6,366 nucleotides of DNA from Treponema sp. (lineage in GTDB: Bacteria; Spirochaetota; Spirochaetia; Treponematales; Breznakiellaceae). The notes beneath the pieces are model-generated. The model worked only from the letters and a program-made list of their open reading frames with translations. It was not told the origin of the DNA and made no database searches. The DNA is taken from the NCBI GenBank assembly GCA_031284195.1, contig JAITAI010000106.1:1-6366 (forward strand), given 5' to 3'. Below are positions 1 through 5,960 of the stretch, one piece after another (position 1 is the stretch's first letter; each line of letters starts with the position of its first letter). The position numbers were made by a program, and so were the translations under genes.

Positions 1-24
1 TGTACCAGAGTCCGATCTACAGTC

Positions 25-40
25 TAAACATCCCTGTTTA
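25..40. repeat. Short perfect inverted repeat downstream of the HD-GYP gene
   Basis: TAAACA (25-30), a four-base TCCC spacer and TGTTTA (35-40) form a perfect 6-bp hairpin about 20 nt beyond the stop codon of the minus-strand HD-GYP gene. No T-run follows it on either strand, so it is at best a weak terminator or an RNA 3'-end structure. The rest of 1-58 is too short to assign: some frames are open to the window edge on both strands, but nothing recognisable is encoded. Confidence 0.3.
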
Positions 41-58
41 CGATAATAACCCCTGGTT

Positions 59-973
59 TCATATAAACTCTTCCTCTTGTACCATATCCTTCTCTTCAGC
101 TTCCCCGGTAATAAACAGGCAGGATTTTTCTGCTAAGTTAAGCTCCTCTTCCTCGGTACAGGCTTCTCCTGCTGCGTCAGTGAGTATACGGATACACGGT
201 TTCAGAGGAATAACAGTCTGATCGATAACCCGGCCAATGGCGCCGGTATTCAAGCGTACCAAAGAACCCCGGGGATAGATACCCATAAAGGCCACAAAGA
301 CTTGGAGAACCTTGGGGTCAAATTGGGTACTCATCGTACCCATTAGCTTGTTCATAACTTGGTGTCCGGTCATAGAAGGCCGATAAGAACGAGGGGAAGT
401 CATTGCGGCAAACGCATCCCCCATGGCGACGATCCGGCTTTCGAGCGTAATCGCGGTGCCTGATAAGCCTTGAGGATACCCCGTACCGTTCCAATATTCA
501 TGATGCTGCAGGGCAACCAAACCAATCCGGTTATGGTAGTGGAGCTCTTTAAGAATCACGTTGTACCCATGAATCGGGTGAGCGAGAATATACCGCTGCT
601 CGGCTTTTGCCAAGTCTTTTGTGGTGAGGATATCTTGAGGGATACAGAACATTCCCACATCATGGAGCAAGGAACCTAAGAGGAGGGTATTAAAAGTAAA
701 ATCTATATCTATCAGCTTCATGGCTTGGGCGATACCAAGAGAAAGGACTGCGGTATCTACCGCATTTTTTGCCAAACCATATTCCTGTCCAAGGGGCTTG
801 GTGATGAATTCTAGAAACTGGGGTCCATCCATATAGATTTTCTCAATAATACCGGTAAACGGATCCCTTACAACGAATCGATTCATGGCTATTTTAGCGA
901 AAATTCGCTCAACCTGCTCAATTAATCCCATATACTTGAGATAGGTCTTAGACCTTTCTTTGGTATCAGTCAT
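59..973 (-). CDS. HD-GYP domain protein, putative cyclic di-GMP phosphodiesterase (divergent)
   Basis: A 304-residue soluble protein with one HD-GYP domain at about residues 65-230. Active members of the family hydrolyse c-di-GMP to pGpG or GMP in the cytoplasm. Visible motifs are LLHDVGM (H104, D105), AHPIHGY (H132), QHHE (H157, H158), NGTGYPQGL with the GYP triplet at 165-167, and D186 in AMGDAFAAMTS. The usual two-metal ligands are therefore present. Departures from consensus: HDxGK reads HDVGM, the early helix His appears to be N70, and the second Asp of D-x-[FY]-D-A is A189. A C-terminal segment (about 234-304) resembles the small beta-rich tail found after some HD-GYP domains and ends in Glu-rich sequence. 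No signal peptide, membrane segment or receiver domain is seen. The ATG at 973 is preceded by GAGAGG. Family assignment is firm; enzymatic activity is inferred. Confidence 0.9.
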   Translation of the reverse strand: MTDTKERSKTYLKYMGLIEQVERIFAKIAMNRFVVRDPFTGIIEKIYMDGPQFLEFITKPLGQEYGLAKNAVDTAVLSLGIAQAMKLIDIDFTFNTLLLGSLLHDVGMFCIPQDILTTKDLAKAEQRYILAHPIHGYNVILKELHYHNRIGLVALQHHEYWNGTGYPQGLSGTAITLESRIVAMGDAFAAMTSPRSYRPSMTGHQVMNKLMGTMSTQFDPKVLQVFVAFMGIYPRGSLVRLNTGAIGRVIDQTVIPLKPCIRILTDAAGEACTEEEELNLAEKSCLFITGEAEEKDMVQEEEFI

Positions 974-1003
974 ACATTTCCTCTCTAAGAATTCCTAGTA
1001 AAC

Positions 1004-1222
1004 CTATCGGTGTATCATGATGCATAGATATATCTGGGGGGGGCATAAAAATAGAACTGAGTGGTCTAGGTCATGAGGAATAGGCGGGCTTTTGTATCTC
1101 CTGCAAAAACTCTGATTAGGGGCCTTCTTCGTGGAACTGGGAATGTACAGAGGGGCAATGAATTGCAAATTCATATACTTTGTGAGTAAAGCCAGATCAA
1201 CCCCTAGGCGATTATATAACAT
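1004..1222 (-). CDS. Possible small hypothetical protein or gene remnant upstream of the HD-GYP gene
   Basis: A 72-codon ORF starting at ATG 1222 has a well-placed AGGAG about 7 nt upstream, and a candidate promoter lies upstream at 1294-1323. It ends 30 nt before the HD-GYP start, so the two could be cotranscribed. I do not recognise the protein. The first half (MLYNRLGVDLALLTKYMNLQ...) looks like plausible coding sequence; the second half is rich in Pro, His and Cys, with no known motif, signal peptide or clear membrane segment. An 8-base G run (1036-1043, read as C on this strand) lies near the 3' end. Adding one base there would extend the frame until it overlaps the HD-GYP start codon. 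It may be a real small gene, a frameshifted remnant, or a chance ORF in leader sequence. Confidence 0.35.
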   Translation of the reverse strand: MLYNRLGVDLALLTKYMNLQFIAPLYIPSSTKKAPNQSFCRRYKSPPIPHDLDHSVLFLCPPQIYLCIMIHR

Positions 1223-1253
1223 ACGAGTCTCCTGAAAATTATGAGAGATGAGA

Positions 1254-1284
1254 TTTTTTCAAAACCAACCGAGTTTTGAAAAAA
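1254..1284. repeat. Perfect 12-bp inverted repeat, possible operator or mRNA 5' hairpin
   Basis: TTTTTTCAAAAC (1254-1265) and GTTTTGAAAAAA (1273-1284) are exact reverse complements separated by 7 nt. The element lies 31 nt upstream of the 1222 start codon and directly after the candidate leftward -10 box, so it would occupy about +3 to +33 of that transcript. Read on either strand the T-run comes first and the A-run last, which is opposite to an intrinsic terminator. An operator for a dimeric regulator, or a hairpin protecting the mRNA 5' end, fits better. Confidence 0.7.
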
Positions 1285-1293
1285 CCTTAAGAT

Positions 1294-1323
1294 AGTATAT
1301 TCTTTATAGCTATATAAGATCAA
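1294..1323 (-). promoter_or_regulatory. Candidate leftward sigma70-type promoter for the HD-GYP transcript
   Basis: On the minus strand, TTGATC (1323-1318) and TATACT (1299-1294) are separated by 18 nt, giving four and five matches to the -35 and -10 consensus. Transcription would begin near 1287, just before the inverted repeat at 1254-1284, and run into the 1222 ORF and the HD-GYP gene. The region is very AT-rich, so chance matches are likely. Confidence 0.35.
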
Positions 1324-1370
1324 GAGAGTATGTATATATATACAGGGCCAGCGTATTAAATCTTTAATTC

Positions 1371-1400
1371 TTTACAGAATAAAGAAATAGCTTTTATACG
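1371..1400 (+). promoter_or_regulatory. Possible second, distal rightward promoter
   Basis: TTTACA (1371-1376) and TATACG (1395-1400), 18 nt apart, give five and four consensus matches. If used, transcription would start near 1407 and give rpsF a leader of about 190 nt. The rest of 1285-1490 is AT-rich with short palindromes (for example GTATATATATAC at 1332-1343) and a 10-bp direct repeat, ATAAGATCAA, at 1314-1323 and 1462-1471. I see no gene there. Confidence 0.2.
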
Positions 1401-1510
1401 ATGGTTATGAAGCAAGCATAATCTTTAATATACAAGGAGCTAGAATTTTATATATACGCTGATAAGATCAAATTGTGAACCAGCCACCTGAGAAAAGGGG
1501 ATTCCTCCCC

Positions 1511-1538
1511 TTGACGAAGTTCCCCCTTTATTTATAAA
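1511..1538 (+). promoter_or_regulatory. Promoter of the rpsF-ssb-rpsR operon
   Basis: TTGACG (1511-1516), a 16-nt spacer and TATAAA (1533-1538) give five of six matches in each box. Transcription would start near 1545, leaving a leader of about 55 nt before the rpsF ATG. A 6-bp hairpin, AAGGGG (1495-1500) with CCCCTT (1507-1512), abuts and overlaps the first bases of the -35 box and could be a protein-binding site. It is the best promoter match in the window. Confidence 0.65.
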
Positions 1539-1553
1539 ATAAAACACCTCTTT

Positions 1554-1581
1554 GTCCATCTTGAGAGATGGATCATTTTTT
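1554..1581 (+). promoter_or_regulatory. Leader hairpin with T-run, attenuator-like, in the rpsF 5' UTR
   Basis: TCCATC (1555-1560) pairs perfectly with GATGGA (1567-1572) around a six-base loop, with a possible G-T pair at 1554/1573. A six-T run (1576-1581) follows within four bases. This is the layout of a weak intrinsic terminator placed between promoter and gene. Just after it, GTCC (1583-1586) can pair with GGAC (1594-1597), which would mask part of the AAGGAGG Shine-Dalgarno. Many bacteria control rpsF through a leader bound by the S6:S18 complex. Whether this leader belongs to that family cannot be decided by eye. Confidence 0.45.
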
Positions 1582-1599
1582 AGTCCGTAAGGAGGACCC

Positions 1600-1881
1600 A
1601 TGCGTCGGTATGAGCTTACCGTCATTTTTCCTTTAGAAGAAGACCAGCATAAGGCTGGTAGAGAACAGGTATTGGTTGACCTCTCTGCCCAGGGAGGGGA
1701 GATCGAAAAAACTGATGAAGTCGGTGATAAGGATCTCGCCTATGAAATTAAAAAAAGAAGACGGGGGAAGTACGTTCTCTTCACCGTCATGCTTGATCCG
1801 GTAAAAGTTGCGGTCCTTGATCGCATATTTAAACTTAACGCCCATATCCTTAAGTACCTCTTTGTAAAGATCGAGGAATAA
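1600..1881 (+). CDS. rpsF: 30S ribosomal protein S6
   Basis: A 93-residue protein of the small-subunit platform that binds 16S rRNA as a dimer with S18. The start MRRYEL is the family's characteristic N terminus. The core GDKDLAYEIKKRRRGKYVLF (43-62) and the last strand LKYLFVKIEE match the S6 ferredoxin-like fold. It lacks the long acidic C-terminal tail of E. coli S6, as do many short S6 proteins. The ATG is chosen because it begins the conserved motif and follows AAGGAGG by 4 nt. It is the first gene of the cluster: ssb starts 10 nt after its stop, with the ssb Shine-Dalgarno overlapping the rpsF stop codon, which suggests translational coupling. The leader at 1554-1581 may control expression. 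Confidence 0.97.
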   Translation: MRRYELTVIFPLEEDQHKAGREQVLVDLSAQGGEIEKTDEVGDKDLAYEIKKRRRGKYVLFTVMLDPVKVAVLDRIFKLNAHILKYLFVKIEE

Positions 1882-1891
1882 GGAGGAATCA

Positions 1892-2383
1892 ATGGCTGAT
1901 CTAAACCATGTGGTTTTAATCGGGAGACTGACCAGAGACGCAGAACTCAAGTATACTACCAATGGTCAGGCAGTATGTAAATTTTCCATTGCGGTGAATC
2001 GCCGCCGCAAGAACGGCGACCAATGGGTGGATGAGGCGAATTTTTTTGATGTCGTCCTCTGGGGCCGGCAAGGGGAGTCCCTCAATCAGTATCTGGTTAA
2101 AGGTAAACTGGTAGGGGTAGATGGAGAGCTCCGTCAGGATCGCTGGGAACAGGATGGCCAAAACCGGTCAAAAGTGGAAATCGTTGCCAATAATTTACAA
2201 CTCCTCGGCGGCGGTCCTGGGAGTGCCCCGGGGGGTGGGGCTGGTTTAGGCAGTAGCGGTTCTTATGGACAAGGTACGTACCAAGAGCATAGGGGAGAGG
2301 TTTTTCCTGAGCGGAAACCTCCGGTACGGGAGCCTCAAGGCGGGGTGTCCCATGATGGGTTTACCGATGATATTCCCTTTTGA
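1892..2383 (+). CDS. ssb: Single-stranded DNA-binding protein SSB
   Basis: A 163-residue SSB that coats single-stranded DNA during replication, repair and recombination, normally as a homotetramer. An OB fold covers about residues 4-106, opening with NHVVLIGRLTRDAELKYT. Aromatic residues suited to base stacking include W46, F51-F52, W58 and W85. A Gly/Ser/Pro-rich disordered linker (about 107-155) leads to the acidic tip DDIPF (159-163), the standard docking site for partners such as RecO, PriA and Pol III chi where those occur. Length is typical of bacterial SSBs. AAGGAGG (1880-1886) lies 5 nt before the ATG and overlaps the rpsF stop. Placement between rpsF and rpsR is the classic arrangement, giving expression tied to ribosome synthesis. 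No anomaly is seen. Confidence 0.97.
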   Translation: MADLNHVVLIGRLTRDAELKYTTNGQAVCKFSIAVNRRRKNGDQWVDEANFFDVVLWGRQGESLNQYLVKGKLVGVDGELRQDRWEQDGQNRSKVEIVANNLQLLGGGPGSAPGGGAGLGSSGSYGQGTYQEHRGEVFPERKPPVREPQGGVSHDGFTDDIPF

Positions 2384-2412
2384 CCTATTACACGTAATCC
2401 AAGGAGATAATT

Positions 2413-2736
2413 ATGTCTGATGAAAAATACAATGAAACCGAGCGTCCTCCTCGGCCAGATCGGGGAGAGGCACCTATGGAAGGCCGGGAAGGGGATGATC
2501 GAATCCTCCGAGGCGGTAAGGGTAAGGTCTTTTTTAAGAAAAAGGTCTGTAAATTCTGCCTCCAAAAGTTAAAGATAGAATATAAGGATGCTGATGTGCT
2601 TCGCCGGTTTATTACCGAACGGGGGAAGATCCTGCCCCGGCGTATTACCGGTACCTGTGCAAAACACCAGCGGGCCTTGGCAGTGGCTATTAAGCGGGCC
2701 CGGGTTATTGCATTGCTTCCCTTTGTAGCTGACTAG
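2413..2736 (+). CDS. rpsR: 30S ribosomal protein S18 with N-terminal extension and CxxC/CxxH motif
   Basis: S18 joins S6 on the small-subunit platform next to 16S rRNA. The conserved core runs from about residue 38 to 107, including ADVLRRFITERGKILPRRIT (60-79) and the family C terminus. At 107 residues it is longer than the usual 75-80 because of a hydrophilic N-terminal extension (1-37) rich in Arg, Pro, Glu and Asp. C46 and C49 (CKFC) with C82 and H85 (CAKH) could form a four-ligand zinc site, the cysteine-bearing version known for S18 in some bacteria. The ATG at 2413 follows AAGGAG (2401-2406) by 6 nt, which supports including the extension. The 29-nt gap from ssb contains a small palindrome, ATTAC-AC-GTAAT (2387-2398). 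Confidence 0.96.
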   Translation: MSDEKYNETERPPRPDRGEAPMEGREGDDRILRGGKGKVFFKKKVCKFCLQKLKIEYKDADVLRRFITERGKILPRRITGTCAKHQRALAVAIKRARVIALLPFVAD

Positions 2737-2746
2737 GCAGCTCCCT

Positions 2747-3841
2747 GTGCTCATGGCTTCTCAGCGTACCCCTGAAACCCCGGTACCTACAGGTATTCCT
2801 CAAACCAAGAAAGGCCGGGTAAGCCCGGTTTTTCTTGGAGTTGCAGTGGTACCGGCTTTATTGAGCGCAGGCATGTGCCTAGGGGCCATCCATAGCGGGT
2901 TTCTTATCTTTTTCTTTCTAGTTCCCTTGGGATTTATGGCCTATGGGTATAATTTCCGGTCTGCATGGGTGAGCGCTCTGGTTGTAATAGGGGGGAACGG
3001 TATATGGTTCCTGGTTTCGTCGGGTTCTGCAGCATATCCCTGGTTGAATATGCTCTATTTTACGGCGATGTTGCTAGTTTTTACCTGGATAGTGGCTCCG
3101 CCCTTCAATTTTTCTCATCTTGCTAAAAAAGGCGGGGTTTTATGTTTGTCAACTGCATACCGGCTCATAATCGGTTCGGTGATCGGGGCCTTGACCTGCT
3201 GGTATATTATCGAGGCAACTTGGGATACGCAGGGGTTTAAGGTCCTTCTCCAATCCCAAGCGGAATTGTTTCGTTCCCTGGCTATCACTTCCGCAGGAAC
3301 CGATGTGGTACAGCGTTCCCTTTTGGAACAGTACACGGATCCTGAAGCCCTCATCGCCCAGTTCGGTTCAGTGGCCCTTCGGGGCGGCGGTTTGGCTGCT
3401 TGCGGGGTGGTCTTTTTCATCAATCGACAGATAAGCCTGGTATGTGTCAGGTTTATCCGTCGGATACGAGTAAGGAGCAGTATAATCCATTTTCATACGG
3501 CTCCGTGGTTTATTTGGGTTTTGTCTTTATCCCTCTTAGGGGTTTTAGTAGGGACTATTATCGGTATAGGTCCTCTTGAGATAGGGGCGTGGAATATGAT
3601 AACTATATGCGCCATCTTGTACCTAGCTCAAGGAGGAGGTATTATACTGTATGTTCTAGCTCGGATGAGCTTACCCCCCTTTATACGGGTGGGACTCAAT
3701 GTGTTGCTTATCATCCTGATATGCAGTCCTAAAATTAACCTGCTTGCCTTGGGAGCTCTGGGCCTCCTCGGCATTGCGGAACATTGGGTGTCCTTTCGGG
3801 CGCCGAAATCTGACGGATCATCCTCTACTCCGGGGATGTGA
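2747..3841 (+). CDS. Polytopic membrane protein, DUF2232/YybS-like
   Basis: A 364-residue inner-membrane protein of unknown function with about eight or nine hydrophobic segments, roughly at 26-48, 51-69, 73-92, 98-117, 131-156, 206-226, 253-273, 280-305 and 313-341. A soluble loop lies at about 157-205. The C-terminal part, with AQGGGIILYVLARM and ending GLLGIAEHWVSFR, resembles the DUF2232 family, whose B. subtilis member YybS lies near rplI; this position agrees. No catalytic residues are evident. The start is taken as GTG 2747, which has AGG (2735-2737, overlapping the rpsR stop) at 9 nt. ATG 2753 in the same frame is the alternative and would remove two residues. The weak ribosome binding site suggests translation partly coupled to rpsR. 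Family match is from memory of the pattern; role unknown. Confidence 0.8.
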   Translation: MLMASQRTPETPVPTGIPQTKKGRVSPVFLGVAVVPALLSAGMCLGAIHSGFLIFFFLVPLGFMAYGYNFRSAWVSALVVIGGNGIWFLVSSGSAAYPWLNMLYFTAMLLVFTWIVAPPFNFSHLAKKGGVLCLSTAYRLIIGSVIGALTCWYIIEATWDTQGFKVLLQSQAELFRSLAITSAGTDVVQRSLLEQYTDPEALIAQFGSVALRGGGLAACGVVFFINRQISLVCVRFIRRIRVRSSIIHFHTAPWFIWVLSLSLLGVLVGTIIGIGPLEIGAWNMITICAILYLAQGGGIILYVLARMSLPPFIRVGLNVLLIILICSPKINLLALGALGLLGIAEHWVSFRAPKSDGSSSTPGM

Positions 3842-3893
3842 TCATGGCGTGTTCATGACTGGGTCCGTGCTAGTATAACAAGGAGCTTGTAGT

Positions 3894-4499
3894 ATGAAAG
3901 TCATTTTAAACAAAGATCTCCCTACCCTGGGAGAAGAAGGGGATATAAAAGAAGTAGCTAAGGGGTATGCGCGGAATTTTCTCTTTCCCCGTTCCATTGC
4001 GCTTCCTTATACGGAACGTACCAGTGCGCTGTTTGAAGCCCGGCGAGGAGAAATTGAGATTCGCAAGGCAGATAAACGAAAAGACGCGGCGAGTATCAAG
4101 GAAAAATTGGAAAGCCTGGACCTGGTGATAACCATGCCTGCAGGGGCTAATGGTAAACTCTACGGTGCAGTTACCAACCAGACCGTAGCAGACGAACTCA
4201 CCAAGCTGGGTTTCCAGGTCGAACGAAAACGGATCGAACTTACGGGAAATACCTTGAAAAGTGTGGGAAAATACAAGATTACGGTTAAACTCTATGAAAG
4301 TGCGGCTGCAGAAGTAAACCTTACGGTGCAGGGGCAGGTTCTTAAAACAGAAACCCGGGCATCTGTTTCTAGGAGGGGTAGTGTCCGCCGTCGCCGGAAC
4401 GAGGGGTCTGAGGCAGTGCAGAATTCCCAAGAGGAACGAACTCCTGAGCTTGTTCCAGTCCCGAGTGAATCCCCTGAATCCCCTCCTGTACAAGCATAA
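3894..4499 (+). CDS. rplI: 50S ribosomal protein L9 with C-terminal extension
   Basis: L9 binds 23S rRNA near the L1 stalk and reaches out from the large subunit; it helps keep the reading frame. The N-terminal rRNA-binding domain is clear: MKVILNKDLPTLGEEGDIKE, then the signature GYARNFLFPRSIA (24-36). A long connecting helix covers about 41-76. The C domain (about 78-148) contains GKLYGAVTNQTVADEL and VGKYKITVKLYE. Standard L9 is about 150 residues; this one has 201. The extra tail has an Arg-rich patch, SRRGSVRRRR (159-168), then a Glu/Pro/Ser-rich stretch ending SESPESPPVQA. AAGGAG (3880-3885) precedes the ATG by 8 nt. It lies 52 nt after the membrane protein gene and 30 nt before dnaB. 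Confidence 0.96.
   Translation: MKVILNKDLPTLGEEGDIKEVAKGYARNFLFPRSIALPYTERTSALFEARRGEIEIRKADKRKDAASIKEKLESLDLVITMPAGANGKLYGAVTNQTVADELTKLGFQVERKRIELTGNTLKSVGKYKITVKLYESAAAEVNLTVQGQVLKTETRASVSRRGSVRRRRNEGSEAVQNSQEERTPELVPVPSESPESPPVQA
4466..4483 (+). repeat. Tandem 9-bp duplication inside the rplI tail
   Basis: TGAATCCCC occurs twice back to back (4466-4474 and 4475-4483), producing the repeated tripeptide in SESPESP. The unit is three codons, so the frame is kept. It is a small slippage-type repeat in the non-conserved tail of L9. Confidence 0.7.
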
Positions 4500-4529
4500 C
4501 GATGGTTCATAGGTTGTAACGATTCGTTC

Positions 4530-5879
4530 ATGGCTCCAGGACTAAAAGATAAAATTCCTCCTCATGATACTATGGCAGAACAGGCGACCCTCGGAGCCTT
4601 GTTATTGGATAAGGAGGCTATAGCCACAGCCATACAGTATCTGAGGCCGGATGATTTTTATTCCCATGCCAATAATAAGGTCTATGATGCTATCCTGAAT
4701 CTTTTTAACAAGGGACTCACCGCGGATATTCTGACTGTTTCTGAAGAACTTCGGCAAAACGGTAAGCTTGAAGAAGTAGGGGGGCCTGCTTATGTAGCCT
4801 CTCTGACCAATGTAGTGCCTTCCAGCGCCAACATTGAATATTATGCCCAAACAGTCCAGAATTATGCCCTGAGGCGGGCCTTGATCCGGGTTTCCAACGA
4901 AGTAATCGCCAAAACTTTTGATGAATCTCAGGAATCCCGGAGTATTCTGGAAGAGACCCAGCAGCAAATTTTTGAGCTCACCGACAAAGGCCATACCTTT
5001 AGTTTTCGAGATACCAAGGAAATTCTTAAACAGACCATTGAAGTCATTGATCGGCTCTATAAGTTAAAAAAGAACATCACCGGGATTCCTTCAGGGTTTG
5101 ATGAGTTGGATAAATTAACCGCAGGTTTTCAAGCTTCAGAACTCATCATCATTGGAGCGCGGCCTTCGATGGGAAAAACTGCCCTGGCCTTAACCATGGC
5201 TTCCCATATCGCCATCAGAAATAAAATTCCCACTGCCTTTTTTACTTTGGAAATGTCGGACCTGGCTCTGATGCTGCGGCTCATCTCTAGTGAAGCTATG
5301 ATCCACGCCAATGCCATCAGAACCGGTTTTCTCACTGCCGCTGATTTTACCAATCTCTTGGAAGCGGCGAGTAATATCTATGACGCTCCTCTGTACATCG
5401 TGGATATGCCGAATATGAAGCTCTTGGATCTCCGAGCCCAGGCAAGACGATTGCGAGCCCAGCAGCAGGTGGAAATCATCTTCATCGACTATCTCACCCT
5501 GATAAGTTCTGAAAATGCAAGGCTCCAGCGGCATGAACAGATAGCGGAAATTTCCCGTTCTCTGAAAAGTCTCGCCCGGGAACTGAAGATTCCCATCGTG
5601 GCCCTTTCCCAGCTCACCCGGGAAGCAGAGAAGGACAAGCCCAACCTATCGAGTATCAGGGAATCAGGTTCTATTGAACAGGACGCAGATGTGGTTATGT
5701 TTCTGCATCGGGAACGGGATTCGGACCAGAAAGCGGATGATAAGGATATGGAGGCGGGTAAGAAGACGAATCTTATCCTGGCAAAACAGCGGAATGGTCC
5801 GGTGGGTACCATTGAACTGCTCTTTATGGCAAAATACACGAAATTTGTATCGCCGATTCAAAATAGCTATAATCAGTAG
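4530..5879 (+). CDS. dnaB: Replicative DNA helicase DnaB
   Basis: A 449-residue hexameric 5'-3' helicase of the replication fork. The N-terminal domain opens KIPPHDTMAEQATLGALLLD, the standard DnaB start, and runs to about 150; a linker helix follows at about 160-180. The RecA-like domain has Walker A GARPSMGKT (209-217), the catalytic Glu in TLEMS (E241), Walker B IIFIDYL (D320), QLTREAE (361-367), SIEQDADVVMFLHR (381-394) and the AKQRNGPVG finger (418-426). YLTLI replaces the commoner YLQLI. Length is normal and no intein interrupts the motifs. ATG 4530 is the first start after the in-frame rplI stop. AGG at 4511-4513 is 16 nt away, so the ribosome binding site is poor and expression may depend on translation of rplI. 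No separate promoter is obvious. Confidence 0.97.
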   Translation: MAPGLKDKIPPHDTMAEQATLGALLLDKEAIATAIQYLRPDDFYSHANNKVYDAILNLFNKGLTADILTVSEELRQNGKLEEVGGPAYVASLTNVVPSSANIEYYAQTVQNYALRRALIRVSNEVIAKTFDESQESRSILEETQQQIFELTDKGHTFSFRDTKEILKQTIEVIDRLYKLKKNITGIPSGFDELDKLTAGFQASELIIIGARPSMGKTALALTMASHIAIRNKIPTAFFTLEMSDLALMLRLISSEAMIHANAIRTGFLTAADFTNLLEAASNIYDAPLYIVDMPNMKLLDLRAQARRLRAQQQVEIIFIDYLTLISSENARLQRHEQIAEISRSLKSLARELKIPIVALSQLTREAEKDKPNLSSIRESGSIEQDADVVMFLHRERDSDQKADDKDMEAGKKTNLILAKQRNGPVGTIELLFMAKYTKFVSPIQNSYNQ

Positions 5880-5960
5880 ATATGAAACTAATCACCGGAA
5901 TTCCGTGCTGACGCTTCAAGTATATTACTATAGGAAAAAACAGTAAGGGATAAAGAAGAA

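Noticed and set aside
1254..1284. Rho-independent terminator reading of the 12-bp inverted repeat
   Set aside because: The stem is AT-rich and on either strand begins with T6 and ends with A6, the reverse of the terminator order.
1440..1625. 61-codon minus-strand frame across the rpsF promoter
   Set aside because: It would overlap the rpsF start and the best promoter in the window. Its product has no recognisable feature and the ATG lacks a ribosome binding site.
3868..3876. Extended -10 promoter (TGC then TAGTAT) upstream of rplI
   Set aside because: Only four of six -10 matches, and no -35-like sequence about 17 nt upstream. Read-through from the upstream gene is the simpler explanation.
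3906..4493. Long minus-strand open frame (195 codons) opposite rplI
   Set aside because: The plus strand clearly encodes L9 with conserved motifs. The antisense product has no recognisable domain and no ribosome binding site stands out.
4530..5879. Intein or frameshift in dnaB
   Set aside because: DnaB is a frequent intein host, so I checked Walker A, Walker B and the later motifs. All are contiguous at normal spacing and the total length is 449 residues.
5674..5946. 90-codon plus-strand frame overlapping the dnaB end
   Set aside because: It is the out-of-frame shadow of the DnaB C-terminal motifs. It is Arg/Trp-rich and has no ribosome binding site.
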